Shown here: in pieces, positions 34,701-42,465 of the stretch
Layout of the letters: each line of letters begins with the position of its first letter
How positions within the stretch are numbered: the stretch's first letter is position 1
Assembly (NCBI GenBank): GCA_963974675.1
Contig: CAXBDQ010000002.1
Location: 62,001 to 126,000 of the forward strand
Direction: 5' to 3'
Length of the DNA: 64,000 nucleotides
DNA from: Porticoccus sp963974675
Lineage (GTDB): Bacteria > Pseudomonadota > Gammaproteobacteria > Pseudomonadales > Porticoccaceae
Program-made: the position numbers and the translations under genes
Notes under the pieces: model-generated
Databases searched by the model: none
What the model was told of the DNA's origin: nothing
Seen by the model: only the letters and a program-made list of their open reading frames with translations

Positions 34701-35030
34701 ATTAGTAAGAGCCTGTGTGAACTAATGAGAGGCAAAATCGAGGTAAAAAGCCACTCAGGGGCCGGTTCAACGTTCACTGTTTCTATCATTCTTAAACCCG
34801 TCGCAGTTGAACCCAGCGGCGTACATACCCATATACTTCAGGGTAAACATATACTGTTCGTCAAAGGGGAAAATACCGTTAACTACATACTGTCCACCTA
34901 CTTAAAATCAGAGGGTGTTCAGCTCCATGAGACCACCTCCAACGACATCCCTCCATTAGTCCTTGACGAGGACATAACACCCAACAAAGTATCTCCTTGT
35001 TGTTATCGACGCCGGGGGAAGAGACAGTGA
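31749..35030 (+). CDS. Hybrid sensor histidine kinase, N-terminal part (frameshifted)
   Basis: From ATG 31749 (AAAGG 6 bases upstream; 31680 is an alternative) the protein shows TM1 near 24-44, a double-Cache-like periplasmic sensor with GKTGEAYVFDKNG, and TM2 near 340-362. Three PAS domains follow (about 385-500, 535-650, 665-785; the second is a PAS_3 fold with VHPEDR). HisKA has the phosphoacceptor His793 in MSHEIRTPMNG, and HATPase has GGNAIKFT, DNGIGI and GGTGLGLAI. The frame ends soon after in a degenerate receiver with a non-homologous tail. The homologous sequence continues in the +1 frame near 34985, so one extra base has split the gene. Acts in the inner membrane; signal unknown. 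Confidence 0.85.
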   Translation: MTSDKRNQSLQSFDNTGNSSTVVTQAIVTIAVIIVLLLVSIQILKSKFRDEISASLKNILSITEAGFVHEKETQLRIIQLHAQSDEVVQTTEQLLAEQTTNQELNKSMRAQAAPLNQLRHYFSASLSEGGHLDFYIISPENITIASSRNQEIGKKTHLTAQPDILEKMWSGQAMLTKMQHSNTQIVDQYGHTIANPAILFSGAPIRNSNNDIIALLALRINPYNELFPLLEKEHRGKTGEAYVFDKNGTILSFSHFEKIPMKTRPEADPIKHSVSEQATNPILAEITNSATNIESGGNFIEGYQNYRGMKVVGAWRWFPEIDMGIATEQNLSDAYSTYFFTRNLALLVGVIGCIVTLFYYGVPYLRRRNTVSLQVYLDAIYKTSRDALIVIDEYGIIQHSNPSTEKMFGYPVNELTGKNINLLMPEPFRSHHDGYLERFRKSQHTSGKQTPSVINFTRELSGIKADGTVFSIELCVMQLNLIGKRYLVGCIQDISERVLAEVAVKDSRLHLKNVFKHAPIGTWEWRLDTKKITHSGYTARAYGLEEQFPLEQITSSDDTKFKNNVHPEDRDILKNAVKQAHNTDNTVNIEYRVVWPDQTVHWIHTEGSVFFDEEKRPIGTMGIVQDITERKQLEREIQEAESVLVETKNNLVNILDTAPVNIFIKNLKGEYTFVNQAWEKCLNKKAEDVMGKTVFDILPDKTAQGFHNNQQLVIDTQEAVQLEEEFINTDGQYTAFMTNLFPLKDTDGKIYAIGGWSSIITEMKKAHKELEDARRDADASNQAKSYFLAAMSHEIRTPMNGVVGIIDVLRYTTLNEQQQQLVKTINDSALSLLAIIDGILDFSKVDAGKIVLEEIPISLEQIVDSVGETLLPLSAKKGIELITYCEPNLPDFYGDATRIRQILYNLGGNAIKFTGNESNKRGRVVIRCEQANMSSDDGTVQLNMSIEDNGIGISAELQKTLFNPFSQAEASTTREYGGTGLGLAISKSLCELMRGKIEVKSHSGAGSTFTVSIILKPVAVEPSGVHTHILQGKHILFVKGENTVNYILSTYLKSEGVQLHETTSNDIPPLVLDEDITPNKVSPCCYRRRGKRQ

Positions 35031-35109
35031 AGTCGACGCCATTAAGAACACCTGTAAACAACACCTTCATAATGTCGATCAACTACACTTTGTTGTCGTT
35101 AGCCGCGGT

Positions 35110-36099
35110 ATGCGTAGGCGTGCCAGAATGCAAGATGAGAACACAGTACAACTCGACTTTAATTGCCTGAGCAGACGCGTTTTCCTCAACGCCGTTGCCA
35201 GTGCAGCAGGTTTGATCTCCCCAGACATTTCGCCAATCCCGGTAAACCGTAATACCCCCTTGATTCAACCACCACTGCCATCTTTCGCTGCCAAAAAGAA
35301 CCACCACCTATTGATTGCGGAGGACAACCCCATCAACCAACGAGTGATAGTCCATCAGCTGACCTTACTTGGGTTCTCGTCTGAAGTAGCAAATAATGGC
35401 CAAGAAGCACTAGACATGTGGGTTAAGAATAGAGGGAAATACAGTTTACTGCTTTCTGACTGCCACATGCCCAATATGGATGGCTATACCCTGGCCAGCT
35501 CTATTCGCCAACAAGAGAAAGACGGCGAACATTTTTCCATTATCGCCCTCACTGCCGATGCCATGGCGGGAGCCAAAAAAACATGCCTCCAAGCAGGCAT
35601 GGATGACTACATGACAAAACCTTTACAAATCGACACCCTATCCAAAAAACTCGCTGAATGGCTTCCAGACATCGAAAAACCCAAAAACCAAGATGCAGAA
35701 CCCGTAGAAGAAGAGACCACTACTAACATTGAACCCTCGATTGAAGCAGACAATACGGGTGCTGTTGATGCCAGTATACTGACAGAAATGCTCTGCTCAG
35801 ATGAGCCGAGCCTACTTTCTGAGTTTTACCATGAGTTTCTTGTCTCGGCGATCCCTATCGTTGATGAAATTTGTAAAGCCATAGAAGAAAAAAATATGAA
35901 AACCGTTGTCAAACAGGCCCACAAGTTAAAATCTTCTGCTTACACTGTTGGTGCAACGGCACTGGCTGATTGCTGCCTGTTACTAGAAACATCGGGGAAA
36001 TTGGGTGAACAAAGTGCTTTAGATGACAACTTATCCCCACTTAAACTGCTTATAACACAAACCCACGATTGGGTTTTCAACAGATACCCGTCTCATTAA
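35110..36099 (+). CDS. Hybrid sensor kinase, C-terminal receiver and Hpt part (frameshift-separated)
   Basis: This frame is open from about 34981 and encodes the rest of a pseudo-receiver (YLLVVIDAGG at 34990), an intact receiver and an Hpt domain. The receiver has LLIAEDNPINQRV, phosphoacceptor Asp in LLLSDCHMPNMDG and lysine in MTKPL. The Hpt histidine is in QAHKLKSSAYTVGA. Together with the upstream part this makes a BarA/EvgS-style His-Asp-His phosphorelay. Whether the separate piece is made from ATG 35110 is doubtful; no good ribosome binding site is present. Confidence 0.75.
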   Translation: MRRRARMQDENTVQLDFNCLSRRVFLNAVASAAGLISPDISPIPVNRNTPLIQPPLPSFAAKKNHHLLIAEDNPINQRVIVHQLTLLGFSSEVANNGQEALDMWVKNRGKYSLLLSDCHMPNMDGYTLASSIRQQEKDGEHFSIIALTADAMAGAKKTCLQAGMDDYMTKPLQIDTLSKKLAEWLPDIEKPKNQDAEPVEEETTTNIEPSIEADNTGAVDASILTEMLCSDEPSLLSEFYHEFLVSAIPIVDEICKAIEEKNMKTVVKQAHKLKSSAYTVGATALADCCLLLETSGKLGEQSALDDNLSPLKLLITQTHDWVFNRYPSH

Positions 36100-36133
36100 T
36101 GTCCTATTGCTATGATTAATGTAGAAAAATAAC

Positions 36134-37339
36134 ATGATGAATCCTAAATCCTCTCTCTCCGTCCTCGTCCTTGATGATGATTTGTTTATTCTTAAAACAA
36201 CCCATCATGCATTAACGCAGCTGGGTTTTAACAACATCATTACGGCGCATAGTGTCCACTTTGCACTGGAGCAACTCGGTCACTTTGAATCCATTGATAT
36301 CATACTGATGGACTTAAATATGCCAGAAACTGACGGCATTGAGTTCTTCCGCACTTTAGAAATTCATAATTTTTTAGGCGGCATCATCCTGATTAGCGGT
36401 GAAGATGAGCAAACGCTCGCCCTCGCTAAAGATCTGGCGAAAGCAAGAAAACTTAATATTATTGGTACGATAGCCAAACCCCTGAATAATCGAATTCTAC
36501 AAACTTTACTCAGCCAATGGGCGCAATCTAGGACACCGGTGAAGGAAATCGTCCGCCGACCTACGATTGTTTCTCAAGCCGATTTACAATCGGCCATTGA
36601 TGCTGGCGAACTCGAGCCCTGGTTTCAACCAATGATTCAGTTACAAACAGGAGAGGTAACTGGTGTAGAAATGCTGGCACGGTGGCCCAAAATAGATGGC
36701 TACATATACCCCGATGAATTTATTCCACTGGCAGAAGCTTCCGGCTTAATCAATCCACTCACATTCTTGCTCATTAAAAAAGCATCCTACTGGCTGGGAC
36801 ACTGGAAGAAGCATGGGCTACATCTACGCCTTGCTATCAATATTTCTATGAACAGTCTGCACGATCTGGATTTTCCAGATCAGTTTATCAAGACTATCTC
36901 TGACGCCGGTGTCGACCCCAATGATATCCCACTAACAATCGAAGTCACAGAAAGCAGCCTTGCAGAAGACTTATCAACACCACTGGATAATCTACTTCGA
37001 TTACGAATGAAAAAAATTGGACTGTCCATTGATGACTTTGGTACAGGTTGGTCCAATCTTACACAACTACAAGGGCTTCCCTTTACTGAGCTAAAACTGG
37101 ATTTAAGTTTCGTACAAGGTGCCGCAACAAATTCTCGAACCCGGACAATACTTGAAAGCACCGTTAAAATGGCAAAACACATGGGCATGACAACTGTAGC
37201 TGAGGGCATTGAAACCAAAGAAGAATTGGAATACATCAAAGGGCTGGGATGTGATTTAGCCCAAGGCTACTTTATGGCTCGCCCAATGCCTGGCGGCGAT
37301 ATACTCAACTGGACAAAAAACTGGAAGAAGCCAGAATAA
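36134..37339 (+). CDS. Response regulator with EAL phosphodiesterase domain
   Basis: A 401-residue protein: receiver (1-125; VLDDD, phospho-Asp in LMDLNMPETDG, lysine in IAKPL) joined to an EAL domain (about 150-395). The EAL signature reads EML in GVEMLARW. Other catalytic residues are kept: NIS, EVTES, IDDFGTGWSNL, LKLD, AEGIET and QGYFMARP. It should hydrolyse c-di-GMP under phosphorelay control, like RocR/PvrR-type regulators. It lies 34 bases after the hybrid kinase, its probable phosphodonor. If the kinase frameshift is real, the pathway may be uncoupled. Confidence 0.9.
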   Translation: MMNPKSSLSVLVLDDDLFILKTTHHALTQLGFNNIITAHSVHFALEQLGHFESIDIILMDLNMPETDGIEFFRTLEIHNFLGGIILISGEDEQTLALAKDLAKARKLNIIGTIAKPLNNRILQTLLSQWAQSRTPVKEIVRRPTIVSQADLQSAIDAGELEPWFQPMIQLQTGEVTGVEMLARWPKIDGYIYPDEFIPLAEASGLINPLTFLLIKKASYWLGHWKKHGLHLRLAINISMNSLHDLDFPDQFIKTISDAGVDPNDIPLTIEVTESSLAEDLSTPLDNLLRLRMKKIGLSIDDFGTGWSNLTQLQGLPFTELKLDLSFVQGAATNSRTRTILESTVKMAKHMGMTTVAEGIETKEELEYIKGLGCDLAQGYFMARPMPGGDILNWTKNWKKPE

Positions 37340-37409
37340 ACGCTTAAACCAAAAATATATCTAGGCTCCTCAATTTAGTTAGCAGCCTAAATAATAAGTA
37401 GGTGCTCTA

Positions 37410-37872
37410 TGACAAATACACTTTTAGACAACATTGAAAATCTTTGCATACTCTTGGTGAAGAAAAAATAGACCTACTGCTAACAGATATACAAATGCCC
37501 GTCATCAATGGTCTTGAACTGATGAAAACCATTCGTAGTGGGAAGTCACCTACGCCAAGAAATCTCTGCACAATTATTGTCACCTCTTTCACCAATACTG
37601 AAACCCTCGGTTCAGCCATGGCTATGGACTTCAACGGCTTTCTGACCAAGCCTTTCAAGCCAGTAACCGTCATGAAAACTATTATGCAGGCGTTATCTAA
37701 AAAGGATACGCAGCTGCGAGAAGACAACAGCTACCTTGAGGTTAAAACAGTAAAAGGCGTGTTGCTACTGTCCGCTGGTTTTGTCTTAAGAAAAAACACC
37801 ATAAGCCGGTTAATTGAATTAGACGCTGTTATTACCAACAACGAATTTCATGTTGAGCTAATAGAGGAATAG
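37410..37872 (+). pseudogene. Response regulator remnant with internal deletion
   Basis: An ATG at 37410 (AAGTAGG upstream) encodes MTNTLLDNIENLCILLV and stops at a TAG 60 bases on. The remainder of a receiver appears in another frame from 37444: EEKIDLLLTDIQMPVINGLEL with the phospho-Asp, then FLTKPFKPV. The segment with the acidic Mg-binding pair and helix 1 (about 35-40 residues) is missing. This is best explained by a deletion that fused the two parts out of frame. The C-terminal 40 residues are unassigned. A TTG-started product would lack the phosphorylation pocket. Confidence 0.7.
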
Positions 37873-37969
37873 ACCTACTCTATCCCCAATACCTTCCAGT
37901 AAAACACACCGCGATAAAGGCCCCCCCATAATAGTATTTAATCAGGCACTCAAAAGAATCACATTAAAT

Positions 37970-38536
37970 GTGTTCATGACACTTGTGAGTATGGCTGGAT
38001 TCATTCCAGCAACGCTTGCTGTGGGCTTTAGCCTTGATGCCATCCAGGTAGATCTTGAAAAAAATTATAACAATATCGTCCATATTGATGGGAATAGTTT
38101 TTCAATACTAAACAGTGAAAACACACTTGTTTTTGATGTGCGACAACAAAAGGAATTTGATGTTAGCCATATAAAAATGGCTATTCGAATTGATCCAAAC
38201 GTGACGAATGAAGCATTTATCAAGAAGTTCAACAACCAGCTAAAGGGAAAAGGTATTGTTTTCTACTGCTCCGTAGGGCAACGATCATCCCGACTGGCTT
38301 CACGCCTTCAACCCTTACTTTTAACTCAAGGCGCAAAGCAAGTTTATAATTTAAAAGGTGGCCTTTTTCGGTGGCACAATGAACAACGGCCATTAATACA
38401 GAATGGTCAACCCACTCAATTTATTCACCCTTTCAACCCTGTGTGGGGCCTGCTAATAAAAGAGAAACGCACAATCAAATTTTTGCCCAAGAAAGATTCC
38501 ATCAAAACACCGGATAAACACATCACCGAACATTAA
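37970..38536 (+). CDS. Rhodanese-like domain protein with N-terminal hydrophobic segment
   Basis: The core has VFDVRQQKEFDVSHIKMA and the active-site loop FYCSVGQRSSRLA with the catalytic cysteine, then NLKGGLFRWHNE. Such proteins transfer or sense sulfane sulfur. The first 21 residues are hydrophobic and resemble a signal peptide, but GTG 37970 or ATG 37976 gives no basic n-region. The open frame upstream encodes QALKRITLN, which would supply one, yet contains no ATG, GTG or TTG back to the stop at 37862. The true start is uncertain or the 5' end is damaged. Confidence 0.75.
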   Translation: MFMTLVSMAGFIPATLAVGFSLDAIQVDLEKNYNNIVHIDGNSFSILNSENTLVFDVRQQKEFDVSHIKMAIRIDPNVTNEAFIKKFNNQLKGKGIVFYCSVGQRSSRLASRLQPLLLTQGAKQVYNLKGGLFRWHNEQRPLIQNGQPTQFIHPFNPVWGLLIKEKRTIKFLPKKDSIKTPDKHITEH

Positions 38537-38568
38537 AGATTAAACATCAAGCACACGGGCACAAACTA

Positions 38569-39180
38569 TTATTCACACCACACCTTGTGTTTATCCATAA
38601 CAGCAGAAAATATTTCTGAGGCCAAGAAATCCGACAACCAATGTTGTAGTTTTGGGTAAGGCGCTTGGTCAAACCAATCCTTATCAACAAAGGCAAATTG
38701 CCGAATAAAAGGAAAAATGGCCACATCAGAAATACTGACATTATCCCCAAATAAATAGACTCCAGCCGTTAACTTTTTTTCCAAAACAGTTAAAAAAATC
38801 TCTGCCTGAGAGCGATAATATTCCACAGCATGTTCAGGGTATCGATCTGCATATTTGTAATGATCCAGACAAACCTTGAATGAACCATCATTTTGCTGAA
38901 TCAGCGCGTCCACTTCAGCCGTTAAACTTGAATCCCACCATTGGTCTGGGTCGCTTTGCTCTAAAGCCCAGCGCATTACTTCGTAACTTTCATCCAACAC
39001 CACTCCTTCAGGCAAAAGCAATACAGGTACTGTCCCTTTGGTTGATGCCGCCAACATGGAAGCAGGTTTATCTCTCAATAAAATTTCCCGCAACTCCACC
39101 TGAACACCCGCATAGTACAGCGCCATTCGGGCTCGAATAGCGTAAGGACAACGGCGGAAGGAATATAGTATTGGCAACAT
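38569..39180 (-). CDS. Glutathione S-transferase family protein
   Basis: A 203-residue GST fold protein. The thioredoxin-like half begins ILYSFRRCPYAIRARMAL with a CPYA redox-type site like omega/beta class enzymes and glutaredoxin 2. TKGTVPVLLL contains the conserved cis-Pro, and DESYEVMRWAL the glutathione-binding Glu-Ser. The helical half follows (VSISDVAIFPFIRQFA). The substrate is unknown. It stands alone on the minus strand. Confidence 0.9.
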   Translation of the reverse strand: MLPILYSFRRCPYAIRARMALYYAGVQVELREILLRDKPASMLAASTKGTVPVLLLPEGVVLDESYEVMRWALEQSDPDQWWDSSLTAEVDALIQQNDGSFKVCLDHYKYADRYPEHAVEYYRSQAEIFLTVLEKKLTAGVYLFGDNVSISDVAIFPFIRQFAFVDKDWFDQAPYPKLQHWLSDFLASEIFSAVMDKHKVWCE

Positions 39181-39337
39181 AACGGCAGTGATCGGCTCTA
39201 TAGACTAGTGGTTTAACAGAGCGTACAAAATAACACTTTTCTGTAACAGCCCTCGTTTATAATAACCTAATAACGTTTACCCCAAACAGACACCGTTCTG
39301 ACAAGACATCAGAAATAAACACCAGAGAACTTGAACC

Positions 39338-40012
39338 ATGAGCATTCTTCCTCATATTGAAATCGAACCCCCTTCAACAGCCAATGCAACCATCATATGG
39401 CTACATGGTTTGGGAGCAACGGGCCGTGATTTTGAGCCTGTCGTTCCAGAATTAAACCTACCCGATAATATGGCGGTAAGATTCATTTTCCCCCACGCAC
39501 CAGAAATACCAGTGACCATTAACGGTGGCTATATTATGCCTGCCTGGTATGACATTCTGGAAATGACCCTTGACCGCAAAGTCGATGAACAACAATTACG
39601 GCAATCCTCCGCTGAGGTACACGCATTCATCGACAGAGAAATCGAACGGGGCATTGATAGCCACCGCATCATTATTGCCGGCTTCTCTCAAGGCGGTGCT
39701 GTGGCTTTTGACGCCGCGCTAACTTACCCCAAACCGCTGGCAGGACTGTTGGCATTATCCACTTATTTTGCCACGGTTAATTCCATCGATATTGCTCCGG
39801 CCAACCAACACCTACCCATTCAAATATTTCATGGCATCAATGACTCCGTTGTTTCAGAGATTCATGGCCAAAACAGTGTTAAGTTTTTGTCTGCTCTGGG
39901 CTTCGAACCCAACTATCAAACCTTTGCCATGGAGCATGCTGTCTGCATAGAAGAGATAGAGGCTATATCGACATGGATACAAACAACCTTGAGCCAACCA
40001 AGCCCCTCATGA
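39338..40012 (+). CDS. Carboxylesterase/phospholipase family alpha/beta hydrolase
   Basis: A 224-residue hydrolase of the EstB/acyl-protein thioesterase family. The nucleophile Ser is in IIAGFSQGGAVAF near residue 113, Asp in HGINDSVV and His in MEHAVC. LHGLGATGRDFEPV supplies the oxyanion region. Cytoplasmic by lack of a signal peptide. It is followed after 9 bases by the MBL-fold gene, so they are likely co-transcribed. Confidence 0.92.
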   Translation: MSILPHIEIEPPSTANATIIWLHGLGATGRDFEPVVPELNLPDNMAVRFIFPHAPEIPVTINGGYIMPAWYDILEMTLDRKVDEQQLRQSSAEVHAFIDREIERGIDSHRIIIAGFSQGGAVAFDAALTYPKPLAGLLALSTYFATVNSIDIAPANQHLPIQIFHGINDSVVSEIHGQNSVKFLSALGFEPNYQTFAMEHAVCIEEIEAISTWIQTTLSQPSPS

Positions 40013-40021
40013 GCGAATAAC

Positions 40022-41053
40022 ATGAAACACGCCAAACCACAGTACCCACACGCTCATCCTCCCGAACTGGGAGAACCTTTTAAAGTGGCCAATGGTGTCT
40101 ACTGGTTACGTATGCCCCTGCCCTTTAAGCTGGATCATATCAATCTGTGGTTGCTCGAAGAGGAGGATGGTTGGACCATCATTGATACTGGGCTGGCGAC
40201 CGAGGCGACCACTGATATTTGGGAAGGGTTATACCGAAAGATTACGCGACATAAACCGATTAAACGTCTTCTTGCCACACATATGCACCCAGACCATATA
40301 GGGCTTGCCGCCTGGCTATGCCGTCGAAGTGGTGCAGAATTATGGATGTCTCGCAGTGAATATATGTACTGCCGAATACTACTGGAAGACAGCCATAGAG
40401 AAGCCCCCGAGGTCGCCGTTGATTTCTATCAGGCGGCTGGTTTTAATGAAGAGCAATTGAATTATTATCGATCAAAATTTGGGGCTTTCAGCAACATGAT
40501 TCGAGGGATACCAAACCGTTACCACCGGCTTCAGGATAATGACACCTTCACCGTTAACCATCAGCAATGGCAAGTAATCATGGGTGAAGGTCACTCACCA
40601 GAACACGCATGTCTGTTTTGCCCAGAGTTAAAATTGTTTATCTCCGGCGACCAGTTACTACCCACCATATCTTCTAATGTCAGCGTCTGGCCCATTGAGC
40701 CATCAGGGAATCCTTTGGAGGCCTGGATCAACTCCTGCCACAAACTACAATCAATGCTACCGGACAACACGCTAACACTGCCGTCCCACGGCTTACCTTT
40801 TCTTGGCGCACAACAGCGTTTACAAAAACTGATCAATGATCACGAAAAAGATCTGCAAACGGTTTACGAAAATTGTGAGACACCAAAACGAGTTGTTGAT
40901 CTTTTTCCACTGATTTTTAAATCAAAAATCAGTCACTCAACACTGGTACTTGCCGCGGGTGAGAGTTATGCCCACATGAACTGCTTGATAGAGCGGGAAA
41001 TGCTGACGGTCAAAAAAGATAACAATGGGGTTAACTGGTATCAACAACGATAA
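40022..41053 (+). CDS. MBL-fold metallo-hydrolase
   Basis: A 343-residue beta-lactamase-fold hydrolase. The metal site ATHMHPDHIGLAAWL has H-x-H-x-D-H; further ligands are in GEGHSPEHACLF and FISGDQLLP. The C-terminal winged-helix-like part (VVDLFPLIFKSKI) is typical of LACTB2-like or glyoxalase-II-related members. No signal peptide is present. The substrate cannot be assigned. Confidence 0.88.
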   Translation: MKHAKPQYPHAHPPELGEPFKVANGVYWLRMPLPFKLDHINLWLLEEEDGWTIIDTGLATEATTDIWEGLYRKITRHKPIKRLLATHMHPDHIGLAAWLCRRSGAELWMSRSEYMYCRILLEDSHREAPEVAVDFYQAAGFNEEQLNYYRSKFGAFSNMIRGIPNRYHRLQDNDTFTVNHQQWQVIMGEGHSPEHACLFCPELKLFISGDQLLPTISSNVSVWPIEPSGNPLEAWINSCHKLQSMLPDNTLTLPSHGLPFLGAQQRLQKLINDHEKDLQTVYENCETPKRVVDLFPLIFKSKISHSTLVLAAGESYAHMNCLIEREMLTVKKDNNGVNWYQQR

Positions 41054-41075
41054 TGGCTAGCAGCCTTCTAGTATA

Positions 41076-41702
41076 TCAACCCAACTGTGCCATTTGACGA
41101 TGATGCCATTTTCCTAACAAGACCTGCGCCAAAACCGCACCTATCAATGCTAACATCATGTCCCACTGGGCATCCCAAACATCGCCCTGTGATCCAAGAA
41201 AATCTGCAGAGCCATCCCCACCAACAACCACAGACCACCATTCAACAAGCTCGTAGAAGGCACTAAAAGCCAAACAAAAGCAGGTGGTCAGAAAAAACAG
41301 CCAGCCTTTACAGTTGCTCTGACTCACAACATTCAATACCTGTTTCCGCCACAATATCTCCCTTGCCAGAATGGCAGGAATAAATCCCTGAGCCAGATGG
41401 CCAATTCGATCGTAATGATTACGGGAGAAATCAAACCCATCCTGCATCCAGAAACCCAGCGGTACACGGGCATAGGTATAGTGCGCACCGACCACCAAAA
41501 TAACGGAATGAATAAAAATTAGGTAATAGCTGATACGAGTCAGCGGAAAGCTTTCTCGGGTATAAAACAACAGCGGTAATGCAATAACGACAGGGATAGC
41601 CTCAAGCCACCAGGTAAGACGGTCATAGGGGGCAATCCAAGACCAAACTAGGGTGATCGACAACAGAACAAGCAATAGACTCAGTTCTTTTGTACTTACC
41701 AT
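41076..41702 (-). CDS. DUF2238 (YjdF-type) inner-membrane protein
   Basis: A 208-residue membrane protein with about six helices. HYTYARVPLG, NHYDRIGHLAQGFIPA and LVEWWSVVVGGDGSADFLGSQGDVWDAQWDM are family hallmarks, the last quoted here by its core GDVWDAQWDM. Function is unknown. A 130-bp gap without features separates it from ubiX. Confidence 0.85.
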   Translation of the reverse strand: MVSTKELSLLLVLLSITLVWSWIAPYDRLTWWLEAIPVVIALPLLFYTRESFPLTRISYYLIFIHSVILVVGAHYTYARVPLGFWMQDGFDFSRNHYDRIGHLAQGFIPAILAREILWRKQVLNVVSQSNCKGWLFFLTTCFCLAFSAFYELVEWWSVVVGGDGSADFLGSQGDVWDAQWDMMLALIGAVLAQVLLGKWHHRQMAQLG

Positions 41703-41832
41703 TTATGTATCACCACCCCTATAACTGATCCGGTAAAAGCCGATCCAACAAACCTAAGTTTTAAGCTCTCTATTTAAAAGACAACTAAAAACCCTCAACT
41801 CAAGATGCTCTCTTAAAAACAAAGACAAACCA

Positions 41833-42459
41833 CTAATTCCCCCAACGAGGCAACAGTGTTTGGTCTATCTCCAGGTGGTCAAGAATTCTTGCCACAACAA
41901 AGTCGATCAAGTCATCAATGGTTTCAGGGTTTTGATAAAAACCGGGCATGGCCGGCAATATCGTTACCCCCAACCGGGCCAATTTGAGCATATTTTCAAG
42001 GTGGATTTCTGACAATGGCGTTTCTCGTGGCACCACAATCAACTGACGCCGCTCTTTTATGGCCACATCCGCAGCACGCTCAATGAGATTATTACTGGCA
42101 CCACAGGCAATGGCCGAAAGCGTACCGCCACTAGCTGGACAGATCACCATAGAAGAGGGAGATGCAGAGCCTGAAGCGACTGATGAGAACCAATCCCGTG
42201 ATGTATTCACTACTATTTGTCCCGGATCCGCATCAAAATTGAGGGTAAGAAACTCCTCCAGATGATCATCGTCGGGTAAATCCAGCTCGGTCTCTGTTTC
42301 CACCACAATACGAGCAGCATCGGAAATCAAAAACTGTACCTGACAATTCGCTTGAACCAGACAATCCAGTAATCTCAAGCCATATTGGGCACCAGAGGCG
42401 CCGGTCATGGCTAATGTAACGGAACGATGAACTTCGGACATTGGCTTTTTTCTCCCCAC
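41833..42459 (-). CDS. ubiX: Flavin prenyltransferase UbiX
   Basis: A 208-residue enzyme that prenylates FMN to make the cofactor of UbiD decarboxylase, needed in ubiquinone synthesis. TGASGAQYGLRLLDCL is the FMN/phosphate site, and KERRQLIVVPRETPLSEIHLENM is the family signature, here cut to RQLIVVPRETPLS. It follows mpl by 6 bases in the same operon, a standard arrangement. Confidence 0.96.
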   Translation of the reverse strand: MGRKKPMSEVHRSVTLAMTGASGAQYGLRLLDCLVQANCQVQFLISDAARIVVETETELDLPDDDHLEEFLTLNFDADPGQIVVNTSRDWFSSVASGSASPSSMVICPASGGTLSAIACGASNNLIERAADVAIKERRQLIVVPRETPLSEIHLENMLKLARLGVTILPAMPGFYQNPETIDDLIDFVVARILDHLEIDQTLLPRWGN

Positions 42460-42465
42460 TCAGTT

